The notes under the pieces: model-generated
Seen by the model: only the letters and a program-made list of their open reading frames with translations
What the model was told of the DNA's origin: nothing
Database searches by the model: none
NCBI RefSeq assembly: GCF_900324485.2
Contig: NC_046650.1
Location: 16,869,517 to 16,933,516, forward strand
Length of the DNA stretch: 64,000 nucleotides
Source of the DNA: Mastacembelus armatus
Lineage: Eukaryota; Chordata; Actinopteri; Synbranchiformes; Mastacembelidae
Direction: 5' to 3'
In this document: positions 48,687-59,769 of the stretch, in pieces
How the letters are laid out: each line of letters opens with the position of its first letter
How positions within the stretch are numbered: position 1 is the stretch's first letter
Made by a program: the position numbers and the translations under genes

Positions 48687-49891
48687 AAAACTGTCCTGGA
48701 GCTGACTTTGTAATATTTGGACTTTTTTCATGTTTTCATTTGTGTCCCTGTGTTAGAACTGTACATAGCCTCAGCTCCTCCCCACTTTTACTAAGTGTAT
48801 TGGCCTTTTTCCAGTATTTACCACCATGAAGATGCTGACTCTCTGTGCTATAATGTGTCCTACCTGAGCTGCAGCTGAACTTTGCTGTTTTCTACTTTGA
48901 GAAGAAACAAAGGTGGTAAAACTCAAAACCTCATAGTATAGACACCACTCCTAGTCTGTTAGTCTGACAGAACAACTCTGTATGCAACAACTCTTCAGAG
49001 TCCACATCCCTGACAGGTCTTGCCAACTTGGACACTTGACAATCCATCAGACAGTAAACTCGAACTCTGTTTGGGGGCTACTTAAACAGGAGCTGGACTG
49101 TCTCTGAGGTTTTGTGCCTTTAATAAGAGCAGACTGAATGTGTTATGGAAAGAATGCTTTGAGCTCAACTTTATTCTGCAGTCTGACTCTTCTTTCTTGG
49201 CTCATAATTAAAATAAAAGGCAAGGAGCAAATGTTTTCTTTCAGAGGATGTTAAAATTTGAAACGCACAGGTGTCATATATGCATATATGAAACTGACTA
49301 AGACGTTGTTCGACCAACACCATCACCAGATAAATACTTGAGGGAAACATAATGAATAACTTTTCCTTTCAACAAACTAAAGCTGCCCTGGGGCTGACTT
49401 TTGAACTATGCAGTTTCTGTTCATTTTACTAAGTGTATTTAGTGATGATCATTATTCAGTATATCCTGTCTCTCAGGTTAGTTGATTCATAAGAGTAAAA
49501 AAAGAATAAAACCGTAATTCTTTTGCCCAAGAACTGTATGAAACTAAGCTGTGGGTGCCACAAGATATAACAACAGCCACAAGTTTAACATTTTCAAACA
49601 TTATCTGTGGTTGATATGAATCAGTGCTACACTATCGAAACTTTCTGGGATTTTCCAGTTTCAAGACTCCGTATGACTTTAGCTTGGTTTCAACTTGCCT
49701 TTTGCTTCTCATCAAAACACACAATGTGACTTTTTAAAATATTTGTCATTAGAGGACCGATATACGGCCCAACACGTGCTGGTGCTCAGCGGGTATAATA
49801 TTGACGATTAGTGTAATATTGACGATTGAGCACATTTGTTAATTAGCACTAAACTTGAAGTCTGTTTGGAATGTCAGGTATTGGGACTGAC
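48687..49891. repeat. 1.2-kb direct repeat, left copy, with lectin relics
   Basis: Nearly identical to 53012-54217. It contains a lectin-like start (ATG at 48826, reading MKMLTLCAIM and then a stop) and, at about 49087-49205, a plus-strand lectin 3' UTR. The lectin-domain exons between them are missing. Confidence 0.8.
48826..49205 (+). pseudogene. lectin relic: signal-peptide start plus 3' UTR
   Basis: MKMLTLCAIMCPT then TGA resembles the signal peptide start of copy I (MKMLGVF). Some 260 bp later comes the 3' UTR text shared by A-G ('tgtctctgaggttttgtgcc'). This suggests a lectin gene that lost its central exons. The first match is short, so it could be chance. Confidence 0.4.
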
Positions 49892-50687
49892 ACCATGGTT
49901 TGACTTGGAAACAACATGTGTCCAACTCTCCATCTCACTGATCTTTGTCATCCTGATAACCAGTTGTGTTTCAGATGGTACATCCATCCATCATCTATAC
50001 CCCCTTATTCCTAACCAGGGTCCCAGGGATCTGCTGGAGCCTATCCCAGCTCTCTTTGGGTGAAAGGCAGGGGTACACCCTGGACAGGTCACCAGTCCAT
50101 CACAGGGCCACATGGTACATGTCCCACTCAATACAAAATGACCTTGTATTTGAGAACAACAGTTAACACTCCAGCTACTCTTGCAAGATCCCAAGGTATT
50201 CTCACACCACATGGGATACTAAAACTAATTCCTCCAGGTAGAGCAGTATACTGAACTGGTCTCTGGAAGACCCGAATACTGATCATGGACAGTATAAATG
50301 TCAGGGGGGTTAAATAGAGTTTACCAATCATTTAATTTATGTCAATGTATATATAAGAAAAGGAAAATATATTTATTGTCCTCTTTGTTTGTTATGAAAA
50401 TATTAATGGTGGTTGTCAAATTATAGAATTGTAGAAATACTGGGGCTCCGTCTTGTGAAGAACGTATATGGTTGTTCAAAGTGGTTGACGTGGCGTTAAA
50501 CAGTGAAATAACCGTATTTGTCACATTACTGTCGTTTAGTTTTTCTGATGATTATTTTAGCAAATCATACTTTAGTCTGTGTGTTTGCACAGGGCGGCTC
50601 TCAGTGTCATCAGTAAAAATGTGACATTAATGTTAATTTAGGGTATGTCTGAAGAGGATGATGTATGCTGTGTCAACACTGTCACTG
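49892..50687. other. intergenic with a dispersed repeat (minus)
   Basis: 49976-50112 is the reverse complement of the repeat at 10987 and 31616 ('ggatctgctggagcctatcc', 'aggtcaccagtccatc'). The rest up to the promoter of H shows no gene. Confidence 0.55.
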
Positions 50688-50697
50688 CATAAATAGC
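50688..50697 (+). promoter_or_regulatory. TATA-like box of lectin H
   Basis: 'gcataaatag' lies about 90 bp before the ATG of H, in a promoter only distantly like those of the other copies. Confidence 0.5.
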
Positions 50698-50779
50698 AGG
50701 TACAGCACTGGCTGATCATCCTCTGTCTTCAGACTGTCTGTCTTTACAGGTCAAGTTAAACATCTGCTTCATCTGCACC

Positions 50780-51911
50780 ATGAAGACTCTGATTCTGGCT
50801 GCTCTTCTTTGTGCCCTGTTGGCTCTGACCACAGCTCAGGGTGAGTATTACAGCATATTCTGCATCCTGTCTTTACATGTCATGCATGTCTGTATTTTCT
50901 AAATCTACAGTGCTGTGTAAAGGTTTTAGACTTACGTGCTACTATAGTTAGAACTATAATAGAAAAAAATATTTAGCTGAAGAACAAACAACTCTAAAAC
51001 CCTGGGGAAGTAAACAAAGTTAATTCTTAGGTCTCTTCAAGAGACAGTAAAGTGGTTCAGCTGTATCAGACACTCAACATTTATTATTTTTCTTTCTTTG
51101 TCTTCAGGCCAGTGTCCAGTCAAACCAGCTTGTCCCTCTGGATGGACTGAGTACTGTGGTCGGTGCTTCACCTATGTTCCCAGAGCCATGGCCTGGGCTG
51201 ATGCTCAGGTAATCAGAGTGATGTGGATTCAGTCCACAATGATTCTACACTGTTTATTTGGTCTGTGTTCACTTTAACACTGGCATCTATTCCTGCCTTG
51301 GTGTTTTCCTACTACTCAGCTTATTTAACTTCTTTACTGACTCCACTGTCTCTTTATCTGCACTGTAGAAAAACTGCCAGACACTGGGTGCAAACCTTGC
51401 ATCTGTGCGTGGTGCTGAGGAGTATGGGGTCATTCAGAAGGTGATTTCTGATAGCAAAGGGACTGGAGCAGCCTGGATTGGAGGCTCTGATGCACAACAG
51501 GTAAACTCTTCACCAACACACATGGTCTGATAGACGCGTTCTCTATTGACTTAGGGTGTATTTATTCTTTAGAGCATTTTGTCTCAAACATCACTGCATT
51601 CTGTTCTGTTTCCCAGGAGGGTTCCTGGTTCTGGATTAATGGAGACAACTTCAAATACACAAACTGGACTCCTGGAGAGCCAAACAACCAAGGTGGTGCT
51701 CAGAACTGCATACAAATGAATTTTGCAGGTAAGTTAAATTTCCTATTAGTGTAAATCAATTAACACTCTGGCTGTCGATACAGTGATGTGATTAGATAGT
51801 GTCTAGTCTTGTACTGACTGACTGTTTTTGGTAACTACAGGTCAGAAGCTCTGGGATGATCTGCAATGTAACGCAGGTCTCCCATCTGTCTGTGTCAAGA
51901 ACCTGTTCTGA
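50780..51911 (+). CDS. C-type lectin copy H, intact, EPN (mannose-type)
   Basis: Exons are 50780-50840, 51108-51208, 51369-51500, 51617-51728 and 51841-51911, giving 158 residues. The signal peptide differs from that of B at one residue (LTTAQ). Exon 2 is extended (GQCPVKPACPSGW...YCGRCF) and adds two cysteines to the usual pair. Next come KNCQTLGANLAS, WIGG, EPN at 119-121 in WTPGEPNNQ, and WDD at 140-142, so calcium-dependent mannose-type binding is predicted. Intron 1 is short (267 bp against about 578) and introns 3 and 4 are unrelated to those of B-F, so H is an older branch. Yet intron 2 is about 97% identical to theirs. A polyadenylation signal lies at 51984-51989. It is flanked by the 1.2-kb direct repeats. 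Confidence 0.9.
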
Positions 51912-51989
51912 GCCCAGGTCTGATCCAGAGGAATGAAGTCCCTCTGAAAAGCAGTCTGACTCTTCTTTCTGGTCTCATGCCAAAATAAA

Positions 51990-53011
51990 AGTCTCTCAGC
52001 ATTGAAAACAGTTGGTCTGTGTTGTTTATCACATTTTAAGGGGATTTCTTTGACCAAATGTCAGAATGTTCCAGCTATAAGAACATTAAAAATACTGAAC
52101 ATCCACAATCATAAAAACTGTGGCTATTGTAAAATTATGTTCCACAGTATTTAATTCCAGAAGATAAAGAGATGGTTGTATACTCTGACAATGACGCCCC
52201 ACATAAACAAATTACTGTCAGATACAAATCCAGCATCATCCACATTTGACGTGTAACTATCAGAATCAGTATAGTCTTAATTGGTCAAGTATGTTGGACA
52301 CACAAGACTCCAGTACAGTGACTCCCACAAGCCTCCTCCTCAGCACAACAAAACTGATTGAGTTTTACTGTGAACTGCAGCCCTGAATACCCTCCAGTCT
52401 GTACAGTCACAGCAGGCCTACAGTTCTGACTCTGCCACCTCAGTCCGTGTCTTCACTGTTTTAGTCACAGGCTTTGCAGTTTTAGGGCTTAGCCCTCACT
52501 ATTGTTGCTGATAACACTACCTACCTTCTCTAACAACTTACACCTCGCAAGATGTTTCATCGTCTCCCACCACCAGCTGAAACAGAGCACAAGCCATTGC
52601 ACTTCTAAGGAAGTACTATCACGCATGCGCAGAATAGAAAAGAGAAGAAAGTAAATAAATAAATAATTTTTAAAAAACCCAGATTTTTGTTTCATCGACA
52701 TGTCCTGCATTTCTGTTATTTTCATTTTTATTTTAAAAATGAAAAAAAACTACTTTCAATAAAATTTCATAGTGTGATAGTTGATCTTTTTAGGGGGGCT
52801 GAAATGACAGCAGGGGCTAAAGCCCCTCGGAAAAGGGTCTAGAACCGCCCCTGGCATCAAGCAAATATTTTCTGTCAGAGTACATAACACTTTTACTTTG
52901 CTTGTATCGAACAGGTGCCAGCTGATTAAGGCACTTTGTAACTTTGTACTATCACAAGATAAATACCAGTAAGACCAGACAATGACTGATCCTTATCAAC
53001 ATATAAAACAG
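51990..53011. other. intergenic; possible transposon end
   Basis: 'agaaccgcccctg' ending at 52853 resembles one end of an hAT element (CAGGGGCGGTTCT in reverse). I could not find its partner, so I do not call an element. No gene is seen. Confidence 0.35.
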
Positions 53012-54217
53012 AAAACTGTCCTGGAGCTGATTTTGTAATATTTGGACTTTTTTCATGTTTTCATTTGTGTCCCTGTGTTAGAACTGTACATAGCCTCAGC
53101 TCCTCCCCACTTTTACTAAGTGTATTGGCCTTTTTCCAGTATTTACCACCATGAAGATGCTGACTCTCTGTGCTATAATGTGTCCTACCTGAGCTGCAGC
53201 TGAACTTTGCTGTTTTCTACTTTGAGTAGAAACAAAGGTGGTAAAACTCAAAACCTCATTGTATAGACACCACTCCTAGTCTGTTAGTCTGACAGAACAA
53301 CTCTGTATGCAACAACTCTTCAGAGTCCACATCCCTGACAGGTCTTGCCAACTTGGACACTTGACAATCCATCAGACAGTAAACTCGAACTCTGTTTGGG
53401 GGCTACTTAAACAGGAGCTGGACTGTCTCTGAGGTTTTGTGCCTTTAATAAGAGCAGACTGAATGTGTTATGGAAAGAATGCTTTGAGCTCAACTTTATT
53501 CTGCAGTCTGACTCTTCTTTCTTGGCTCATAATCACAAATAAAAGGCAGGGAGCAAATGTTTTCTTTCAGAGGATGTTAAAATTTGAAACGCACAGGTGT
53601 CATATATGCATATATGAAACTGACTAAGGCGTTGTTCGACCAACACCATCACCAGATAAATACTTGGGGGAAACATAATGAATAACTTTTCCTTTCAACA
53701 AACTAAAGCTGCCCTGGGGCTGACTTTTGAACTATGCAGTTTCTGTTCATTTTACTAAGTGTATTTAGGGATGATCATTATTCAGTATATCCTGTCTCTC
53801 AGGTTAGTTGATTCATAGCAGTAAAAAAAGAATAAAACCGTAATTCTTTTGCCCAAGAACTGTATGAAACTAAGCTGTGGGTGCCACAAGATATAACAAC
53901 AGCCACAAGTTTAACATTTTCAAACATTATCTGTGGTTGATATGAATCAGTGCTACACTATCGAAACTTTCTGGGATTTTCCAGTTTCAAGACTCCGTAT
54001 GACTTTAGCTTGGTTTCAACTTGCCTTTTGCTTCTCATCAAAACACACAATGTGACTTTTTAAAATATTTGTCATTAGAGGACCGATATACGGCCCAACA
54101 CGTGCTGGTGCTCAGCGGGTATAATATTGACGATTAGTGTAATATTGACGATTGAGCACATTTGTTAATTAGCACTAAACTTGAAGTCTATCTGTAATGT
54201 CAGGTATTGGGACTGAA
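53012..54217. repeat. 1.2-kb direct repeat, right copy
   Basis: Copy of 48687-49891 with a few per cent or less difference. It holds the same relic start (ATG at 53151) and 3' UTR piece (about 53410-53530). Confidence 0.8.
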
Positions 54218-54399
54218 ACCATTAGGACTGTATGAAAATCACCAACCTCAGAAAATCAATTGATCCAGTGATTGTTGAGATATTTCAGTCTGGGCTATAT
54301 ATGTGGACTGACAGACCAACACTTCTATAGAAACTTACCATTAAACTTGTGGATTTATCTGCATCACAACAGGGACACAGTTTAAAATTACATTTCAAA

Positions 54400-54735
54400 A
54401 ATGTTTTTGCTGCATCTCTGCTGCCTACAACTGTCTACACTGTTCTGTCTGTTCTGCTGACACGTCTGAACTAATAAACTCTGAATAAAAATCACATTAG
54501 TACATGACTTCACATTATGGCTTTAAGGTTTTTGGTGTTTTATCTCTTTGAAACATGTTGTAGGTGTGTTTGTCTTTGCATACTCTCACATTTTGTGCCA
54601 TCAGTCTCATAGAACCTGAATTCTACTGTATCTCATTTGACATCTTCTATCATATCCAGTATATATCATCTGTTTCTTTTCTATGGCTGTAACGCTACTG
54701 AAGGAAGGAAGAGACATAAGTAACATAAACAGGAG
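54400..54735 (+). pseudogene. lectin deletion scar: 5' flank joined to 3' flank
   Basis: 54412-54545 matches the upstream flank of B ('acaactgtctacactgttc', then 'aataaac' and 'ttaaggttt'). At about 54565 it changes directly to the 3' UTR and flank seen after the stop codons ('tgtttgtctttgcatactct', on to 'acgctactgaaggaaggaag'). All coding exons are absent, so a whole lectin gene appears to have been deleted here. Confidence 0.65.
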
Positions 54736-54802
54736 AAACCACCTGCTCTGAGTTTCATGTCTCCTGTATTATGAAATTTCATACGACGTCAGGAATCAGG
54801 AA

Positions 54803-55027
54803 TTCTATCCACTCACCCCAACCGGTCGAGGCAGATGGCCGCCCAAACTGAGCCTGGTTCTGCTGGAGGTTTTTTCTTCCATTAAAGGGAGTTTTTCCTC
54901 TCCACTGTCACCAAGTGCTGCTCATAAGGGATTTATTGTTTTTTTTGTTTTTCTAAAGTGCCTTGAGATGATTTTTATTGTGATTTGGCGCTATACAAAT
55001 AAATTGAATTGAACTGAATTGAAATGA
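54803..55027 (+). mobile_element. L2-like LINE 3' end
   Basis: The plus strand carries 'accggtcgaggcagatggcc', 'gtgatttggcgctatacaaa' and an ATTGA-type tail, matching the reverse complement of 36047-36290. It is a 5'-truncated insertion. Confidence 0.7.
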
Positions 55028-55091
55028 ATCGTAAAAAATAAATGCATAAACTGACAATGCTGTGCTAAATCATTCAAACATCTATCAGATG

Positions 55092-55092
<1 letters not shown>

Positions 55093-55139
<47 letters not shown>
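55093..55139. repeat. (GATA)n microsatellite
   Basis: An uninterrupted tetranucleotide run of about 12 units. Confidence 0.97.
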
Positions 55140-55208
55140 CAAGTAAGTAAAAATCTTCTTTTCCAAGTAAAAGTCCTGCAATGAAACTGTTACTGCCGTA
55201 TATATATG

Positions 55209-55231
55209 CGTGTGTGTGTGTGTGTGTGTGT
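55209..55231. repeat. (TG)n microsatellite
   Basis: An uninterrupted dinucleotide run. Confidence 0.95.
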
Positions 55232-57250
55232 AGAGGGAGAGCTGTTGGTAATTGCAGCACCACCTTGTGGACAGATGGGTGTCCAGCAGTTTTCTTCAAC
55301 GTCAGTAACCTGTAATCCTTTAGAGATTTAGAGCAGTTTCTTTTTTCCAGTCCTGCAACTAGAGTTGAGGAAGCTTTTTATTACAAACTTCCATTTGAGT
55401 AGAAGTCAGTTTATTCTGTTTGTGGCTTTTCATGATGTACTTTTGGAACTTGAGGGCAGTGAAAACTTTGTCTTCTCTCAGCAAAATGCATGTCAACTTA
55501 AAAAGTGTCCAACATAATATAAATGATTTTACTTTACTGGTATTATTAGGAGACACAGTCAATTTAAATCCTTAAAGATGCTTTCAGTGCTTGACTTATT
55601 TATTTACTCTCTATTGCAACTACGGAGCAAGCAAACTCCTGTTTATGGCTTTGTCTCTTCCTTCAGTAGCGTTACAGCCATAGAAAAGCAATAAGCTGGG
55701 AAATAAATTGCAGAGGCTTCAGCTGATGGTACAAAGACAGAAAACTGTCAGTAAATATTACTCCAGCTGTTTTATCATGAAAGAGAAAACACTGATTAGC
55801 CTGTTAGACACAAAACCATGTCAGAAACACGTGATATTTTCAAGAATATGTGGCTGAGAAGGACAGAATTTATAGGGATAAAGTTTTTGTGTCAGAGCTG
55901 ATTGTTTGATGTTTATTATTTGGGATTTCAGCAATAAACTGCTCTTGAGTTCACCTGCCCTGATTATTTTTATTAATTTATTTAGAAAATCAGACATTAA
56001 ACAGTCCCACTATGTCACTTTACCTCCATGGTTATGTCAGCGTGTTCGTTTATCTGAATTAGTGGAGGAGAGGTTAATTGATCTTAAAAGTATTTAATTG
56101 AAATTCCAAAGCTTGTACAAGGACCAACTTCCTGATCAGAAAATCACAGTCTGCAAGCAGTTAGCTGTAACCAACTTCACAGGAAGAAAGATGATGAACA
56201 AAGGACAAACATGACATTATAAGGTTGCCAAAATCACATCTTATTGGTTGACTACAGGTGGGGAGGGCTTTGGTTTAGACTTTCACCTTCCCTTGTTGGT
56301 GCCCTGGGTTGGTCCCAACCCCTCAGCACTTTGCCATCCTCCTCTTCTTATCTTCTTGTCCAGAGCTGCTCCTCATCCTACAAAACATTCTGTGACACAG
56401 TACCTAGTACCTCTGTATCCCTTTTTCATAAGCCCCCCTTATTCGGTAACTCATCCTTGAAGTTTGTGATTCTCTCATCCCTGACTACACCTTGCCTCTC
56501 CCTCTGTAACAGTGTATCATACAGGGCCTCTCTCAGCCTGGCAACTTCACCCTGCCTCCCCTCAGCAACAGTGTATCATATGGGGCCTCTCTTTCTGCAT
56601 GCTGATCTTATCTGTAGTATCATGCATACACACTGTAGAAACTATTCCTGTGACCTTTCTCTCCCTGTGACCTTTCCCTGAACAACACATATGTTAGCAA
56701 TTACAAAGTTAGATGGTTAACCCAGCATCAAGTTGTTTACATTTATTCTCTTGCATTTCTATGGCATTGCACAACACACATGTAAATATAGTATTTCAGT
56801 TAGTCATTCTCCTAAACTACTTATGTGGGTGAGTATATGTGTAAGCACCTGTGTATGTGTGTGCGTGTGTGTTGTAGTGTACATGTGGGTATATGTGTGG
56901 GGTAAGCGTATGTGTGTGTGCGAGTGTGAGTGTATGTGTTAGACTCCTTCACATGTGATTGCTTCTTCACACAGTGGGGCAAGGTTTGTAACCCTTGATC
57001 CTCACAATTTGGTCTTACACTCTTTGTAACAATGTATAAGCGTCTATAAGACTAATGATATAATAAATGAAAGAAGTAAATATGTGAATTTATTTCCCAA
57101 TATTATAAGTGAAATTAGTAAGATTTTATTTCCAAACAGTTATAAATGAAGTTAGTAAATGTGTAAAATTTATTTCCCAACTGTTAATATCAGGTCAGTA
57201 AAATCACAGAAAGGTCACATCCCTCCAGAATCATGTAGGCGCATCCCCTG
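55232..57250. other. intergenic with small lectin-flank fragment
   Basis: 55636-55689 is a minus-oriented piece of the lectin 3' flank ('tagcgttacagccatagaaa'). A 145-codon open frame at 56244-56681 is low-complexity and unlike any protein I know; 56505-56595 holds an imperfect tandem copy ('cagtgtatcatacagggcct'). 56824-56940 is GT-rich. 57070-57190 has imperfect tandem copies of 'aaatttatttccc'. Confidence 0.4.
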
Positions 57251-57680
57251 AATCTATGGCCCAGATTAGCTCACCGTTAGCCCGCAAACATACTGAAAAT
57301 AGCCGGTGCCGACCTGCTATATAAGCGGTAGGCAGGGTACGCTCGGTTTAGCTCCCGGGCTTGGCAGCGGTCACAGCAACGGGGCCAAACTGGCTCGTAA
57401 ATGTGTTTTCCACAGGTGAGAGCTACATAAAGGGGGTTTGTTTGTCGACAAGAACCAGTCACCTCAGGCTAAACTTCTGTTTTATGTGGCGGTGACGCTG
57501 TAATTTCATCCTGACGGTACATGCGAGTTTGGGATGTGTCTATGTGCTGGAAGCGTTAGCTAGCGAGTAGCATCTGCAGTTCGCGGGCTATTTGAGCGCG
57601 AACAACGATTAGCATCAGCGGCTAACCGGCTGCTAACGGGAATAACAGTTATTAGTGACGGACGTTTGGTGCGATAAAAC
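57250..57680 (+). promoter_or_regulatory. CpG-rich promoter with TATA box and possible first exon
   Basis: CpG content rises sharply compared with the rest of the window. A TATA box (tatataag) lies at 57318-57325. About 90 bases later 'ttttccacag' meets gtgaga at 57416, a strong splice donor. A first exon of about 57350-57415 is likely, non-coding or ending with a short ATG-started peptide. The following 300 bp are rich in 'gttagc/gctaac' motifs, common around fish promoters. The gene it serves is not clear; the next exon-like block on this strand is 59084-59132. Confidence 0.5.
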
Positions 57681-58586
57681 ATCGTAACATGTCCAGGTCA
57701 TCCAAAACCAGTAGTCCTAGTAGTGGTGTTGCTTAGTGGGAGCTTTTAATTGTGTTTAATGTTTTTTCGACGGTGTAAAAGTTAAGTGTAATATTAGTTT
57801 TTGAAAGGCGGTTAGCTCAGCTAGCATATTTAGCTAACCCAGCTAACCTGTAGCTAAGCAGTTAGCTCTAGTCAGTTAGCTTGAAAAACTCTGTTTTGTC
57901 TAATTAGCACAGGTAGATAGTTTATTCATCCCCCCATGGGAGAAATTCAGGTAAGCAGGTAACTAGTTGCACAACCCAAACCAAGCAGTAAATATTTAGT
58001 TTTTGTGGCTATATGTCTGTAATACATTAGCAGAAGGTTATTGACTAAGTTTAGCTAATGTTAGCTAATGTCACTTTACTGCAGAACATGAGAAAACTGC
58101 AGCCTTAACATCTGTTTTTTTAAATAAATCTTATATCAAGGACGGGTTTGTACACGTACAAGTTAATACAATTCAGACCCAGACTTTCAAAGTGTTTTAC
58201 ACAGGCAAAGAAAAACATTAATCCCATTAAAAAATGAAAAGAAAAACAAAACAAAATCAATTAGGACAAGAAATTAGATCAAAATTTGTGAAATGAAAAA
58301 AAATACATTTTTTTTTTAACAAAGATCAGAAAAACAGTTTTAGTGCAAATGTGCATATGTCAGTTCCTGCTCTATAGTATGAAAATATTGAATTTTTTCT
58401 TTGTCATGTTTCATTTTTCCACCTGCTGACTGCTGCAGGGAAACTGCTGTTCTTACTAGTTATAACGGACAAAGTTGTAGACCTACAGTGTGTAGACCCA
58501 CAAATTTTCTGTAAATGTACCATAATGATGACATTTAATGAATTCTGAAATTCATTAAAACCTTATACCTACAATAATGTTTGTGG
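57681..58586. other. possible first intron of the CpG-promoter gene
   Basis: No gene is seen. From about 58190 the sequence is the reverse complement of the flank behind lectin B (10.5-10.86 kb). Confidence 0.4.
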
Positions 58587-58858
58587 GGGCAGTCGTGGCC
58601 TAATGGCTAGGGAGTTGGACTTGTAACTTGAAGGTTACCCTCAATACCACGACTGAGGTGAGACCCTTGAGCAAGGCACCGGACCCCCGACTGCTCCCCG
58701 GGCGCTGCAGCATTGGCTGCCCACTGCCACGGGTGAGTTTGCACAATGTGAGTGTGTGTTCACTGCTGTGTGTGGGGTTAAATGCAGAGCACAAATTCTG
58801 AGTATGGGTCACCATACTCGGCCATATAAGTCACTTTCACTTCACTTTCACTTTTAGG
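58587..58858 (+). mobile_element. tRNA-derived SINE
   Basis: The head has pol III-type boxes: 'tggcctaatggctagggagt' as box A region and 'ggttaccctcaatacc' as box B region. A fish-type body ('gagcaaggcaccggaccccc') and a tail of TTCACT repeats follow. It is absent from the homologous flanks at 10.5 and 24.6 kb, so it inserted after that duplication. Confidence 0.85.
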
Positions 58859-59083
58859 GATTTGTTAAGGATTTGTATTAATATTACCTAAAATGCCTAC
58901 GGTGTCATATTTGATACATAACATACAACACTCAATTGATGCTACCTTATTTTTGTAACTAGAATATTTATAACTTATAAATGTGATGGAAGTTTTCCTC
59001 TTAATGAGCTTGTGTAACAGAAAAAGTTTACTCAACATCAGTGATCTCAACATCTTCATCTGTGTGTTTCTCTTCCTCTGTAG

Positions 59084-59132
59084 TTGGATATTTCCCCCTG
59101 ATGAAGTTAACACAGTGACGTCGTGTGGACAG
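59084..59132 (+). other. exon-like 49-bp block, copy 3
   Basis: Bordered by ctctgtag and gtacgt, it lies on the same strand as the CpG promoter 1.7 kb upstream. The open frame reads WIFPPDEVNTVTSCGQ. It could be the original exon from which the copies at 10358 and 24423 derive. Confidence 0.4.
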
Positions 59133-59769
59133 GTACGTGTACTGCAGGCTGTACAGCAGGTACAACAACATACACGCTGAAGCTAAATCAGCATCAATAC
59201 AGCTTTTATTATAAAGTTGGCCTCAGTGCCATGTGGTGGTTTTATGGCTGTACTCTAGGAGGCTGTGGCCTTACATGTCAGTGTGATATTTATGCTGACC
59301 TGAAAACTGTTTAACACCATAGTTACAGTTCACAGTTGAACAGGTTTGGAATCATTTGTCATTATGTTCAGTATTATAGTAGAGGATTTTGACAGAACAG
59401 GAGCTGTAACATAGAGTCATAGACCACATTGATTTAATGCTTGACATTTTTATTTTTGCTCTAAAGGAGAAAGGACAGTTCAGAATAAAGTTGAGCTCAA
59501 AGCATTCTTTCCATAACAGATTCAGTCTGCTCTTATTAAAGGCACAAAACCTCAGAGACAGTCCAGCTCCTGTTTATGTTACTTGTCTCTTCCTTTCTTA
59601 AGTAGCGTTACAGCCATAGAAAAGAAATAAAACAAGGTATAAAACCTTCATCTTATAAATGAGTCTGATAATACAAATGCAGGTGAGTGTGTAAAGATAA
59701 GCAGTAACAAATCTCTGTGTTTCAGGTGGTCTTTGACGGGTACTTGAAGCCTCTGTTCCAGTCCAGGTA

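Noticed and set aside
52480-52853. Complete hAT element
   Set aside because: Only one end-like sequence (ending 52853) is visible; neither a matching left end nor a target duplication was found.
56244-56681. 145-codon open frame
   Set aside because: Serine/leucine/proline-rich low-complexity text, with an overlapping second frame, an internal imperfect repeat and no recognisable domain.
59123-59314. 63-codon frame with tandem TG/CT-rich start, also behind B and D
   Set aside because: It extends past the splice donor of the 49-bp exon-like block and shows no protein-like features; it is kept only because the block was duplicated.
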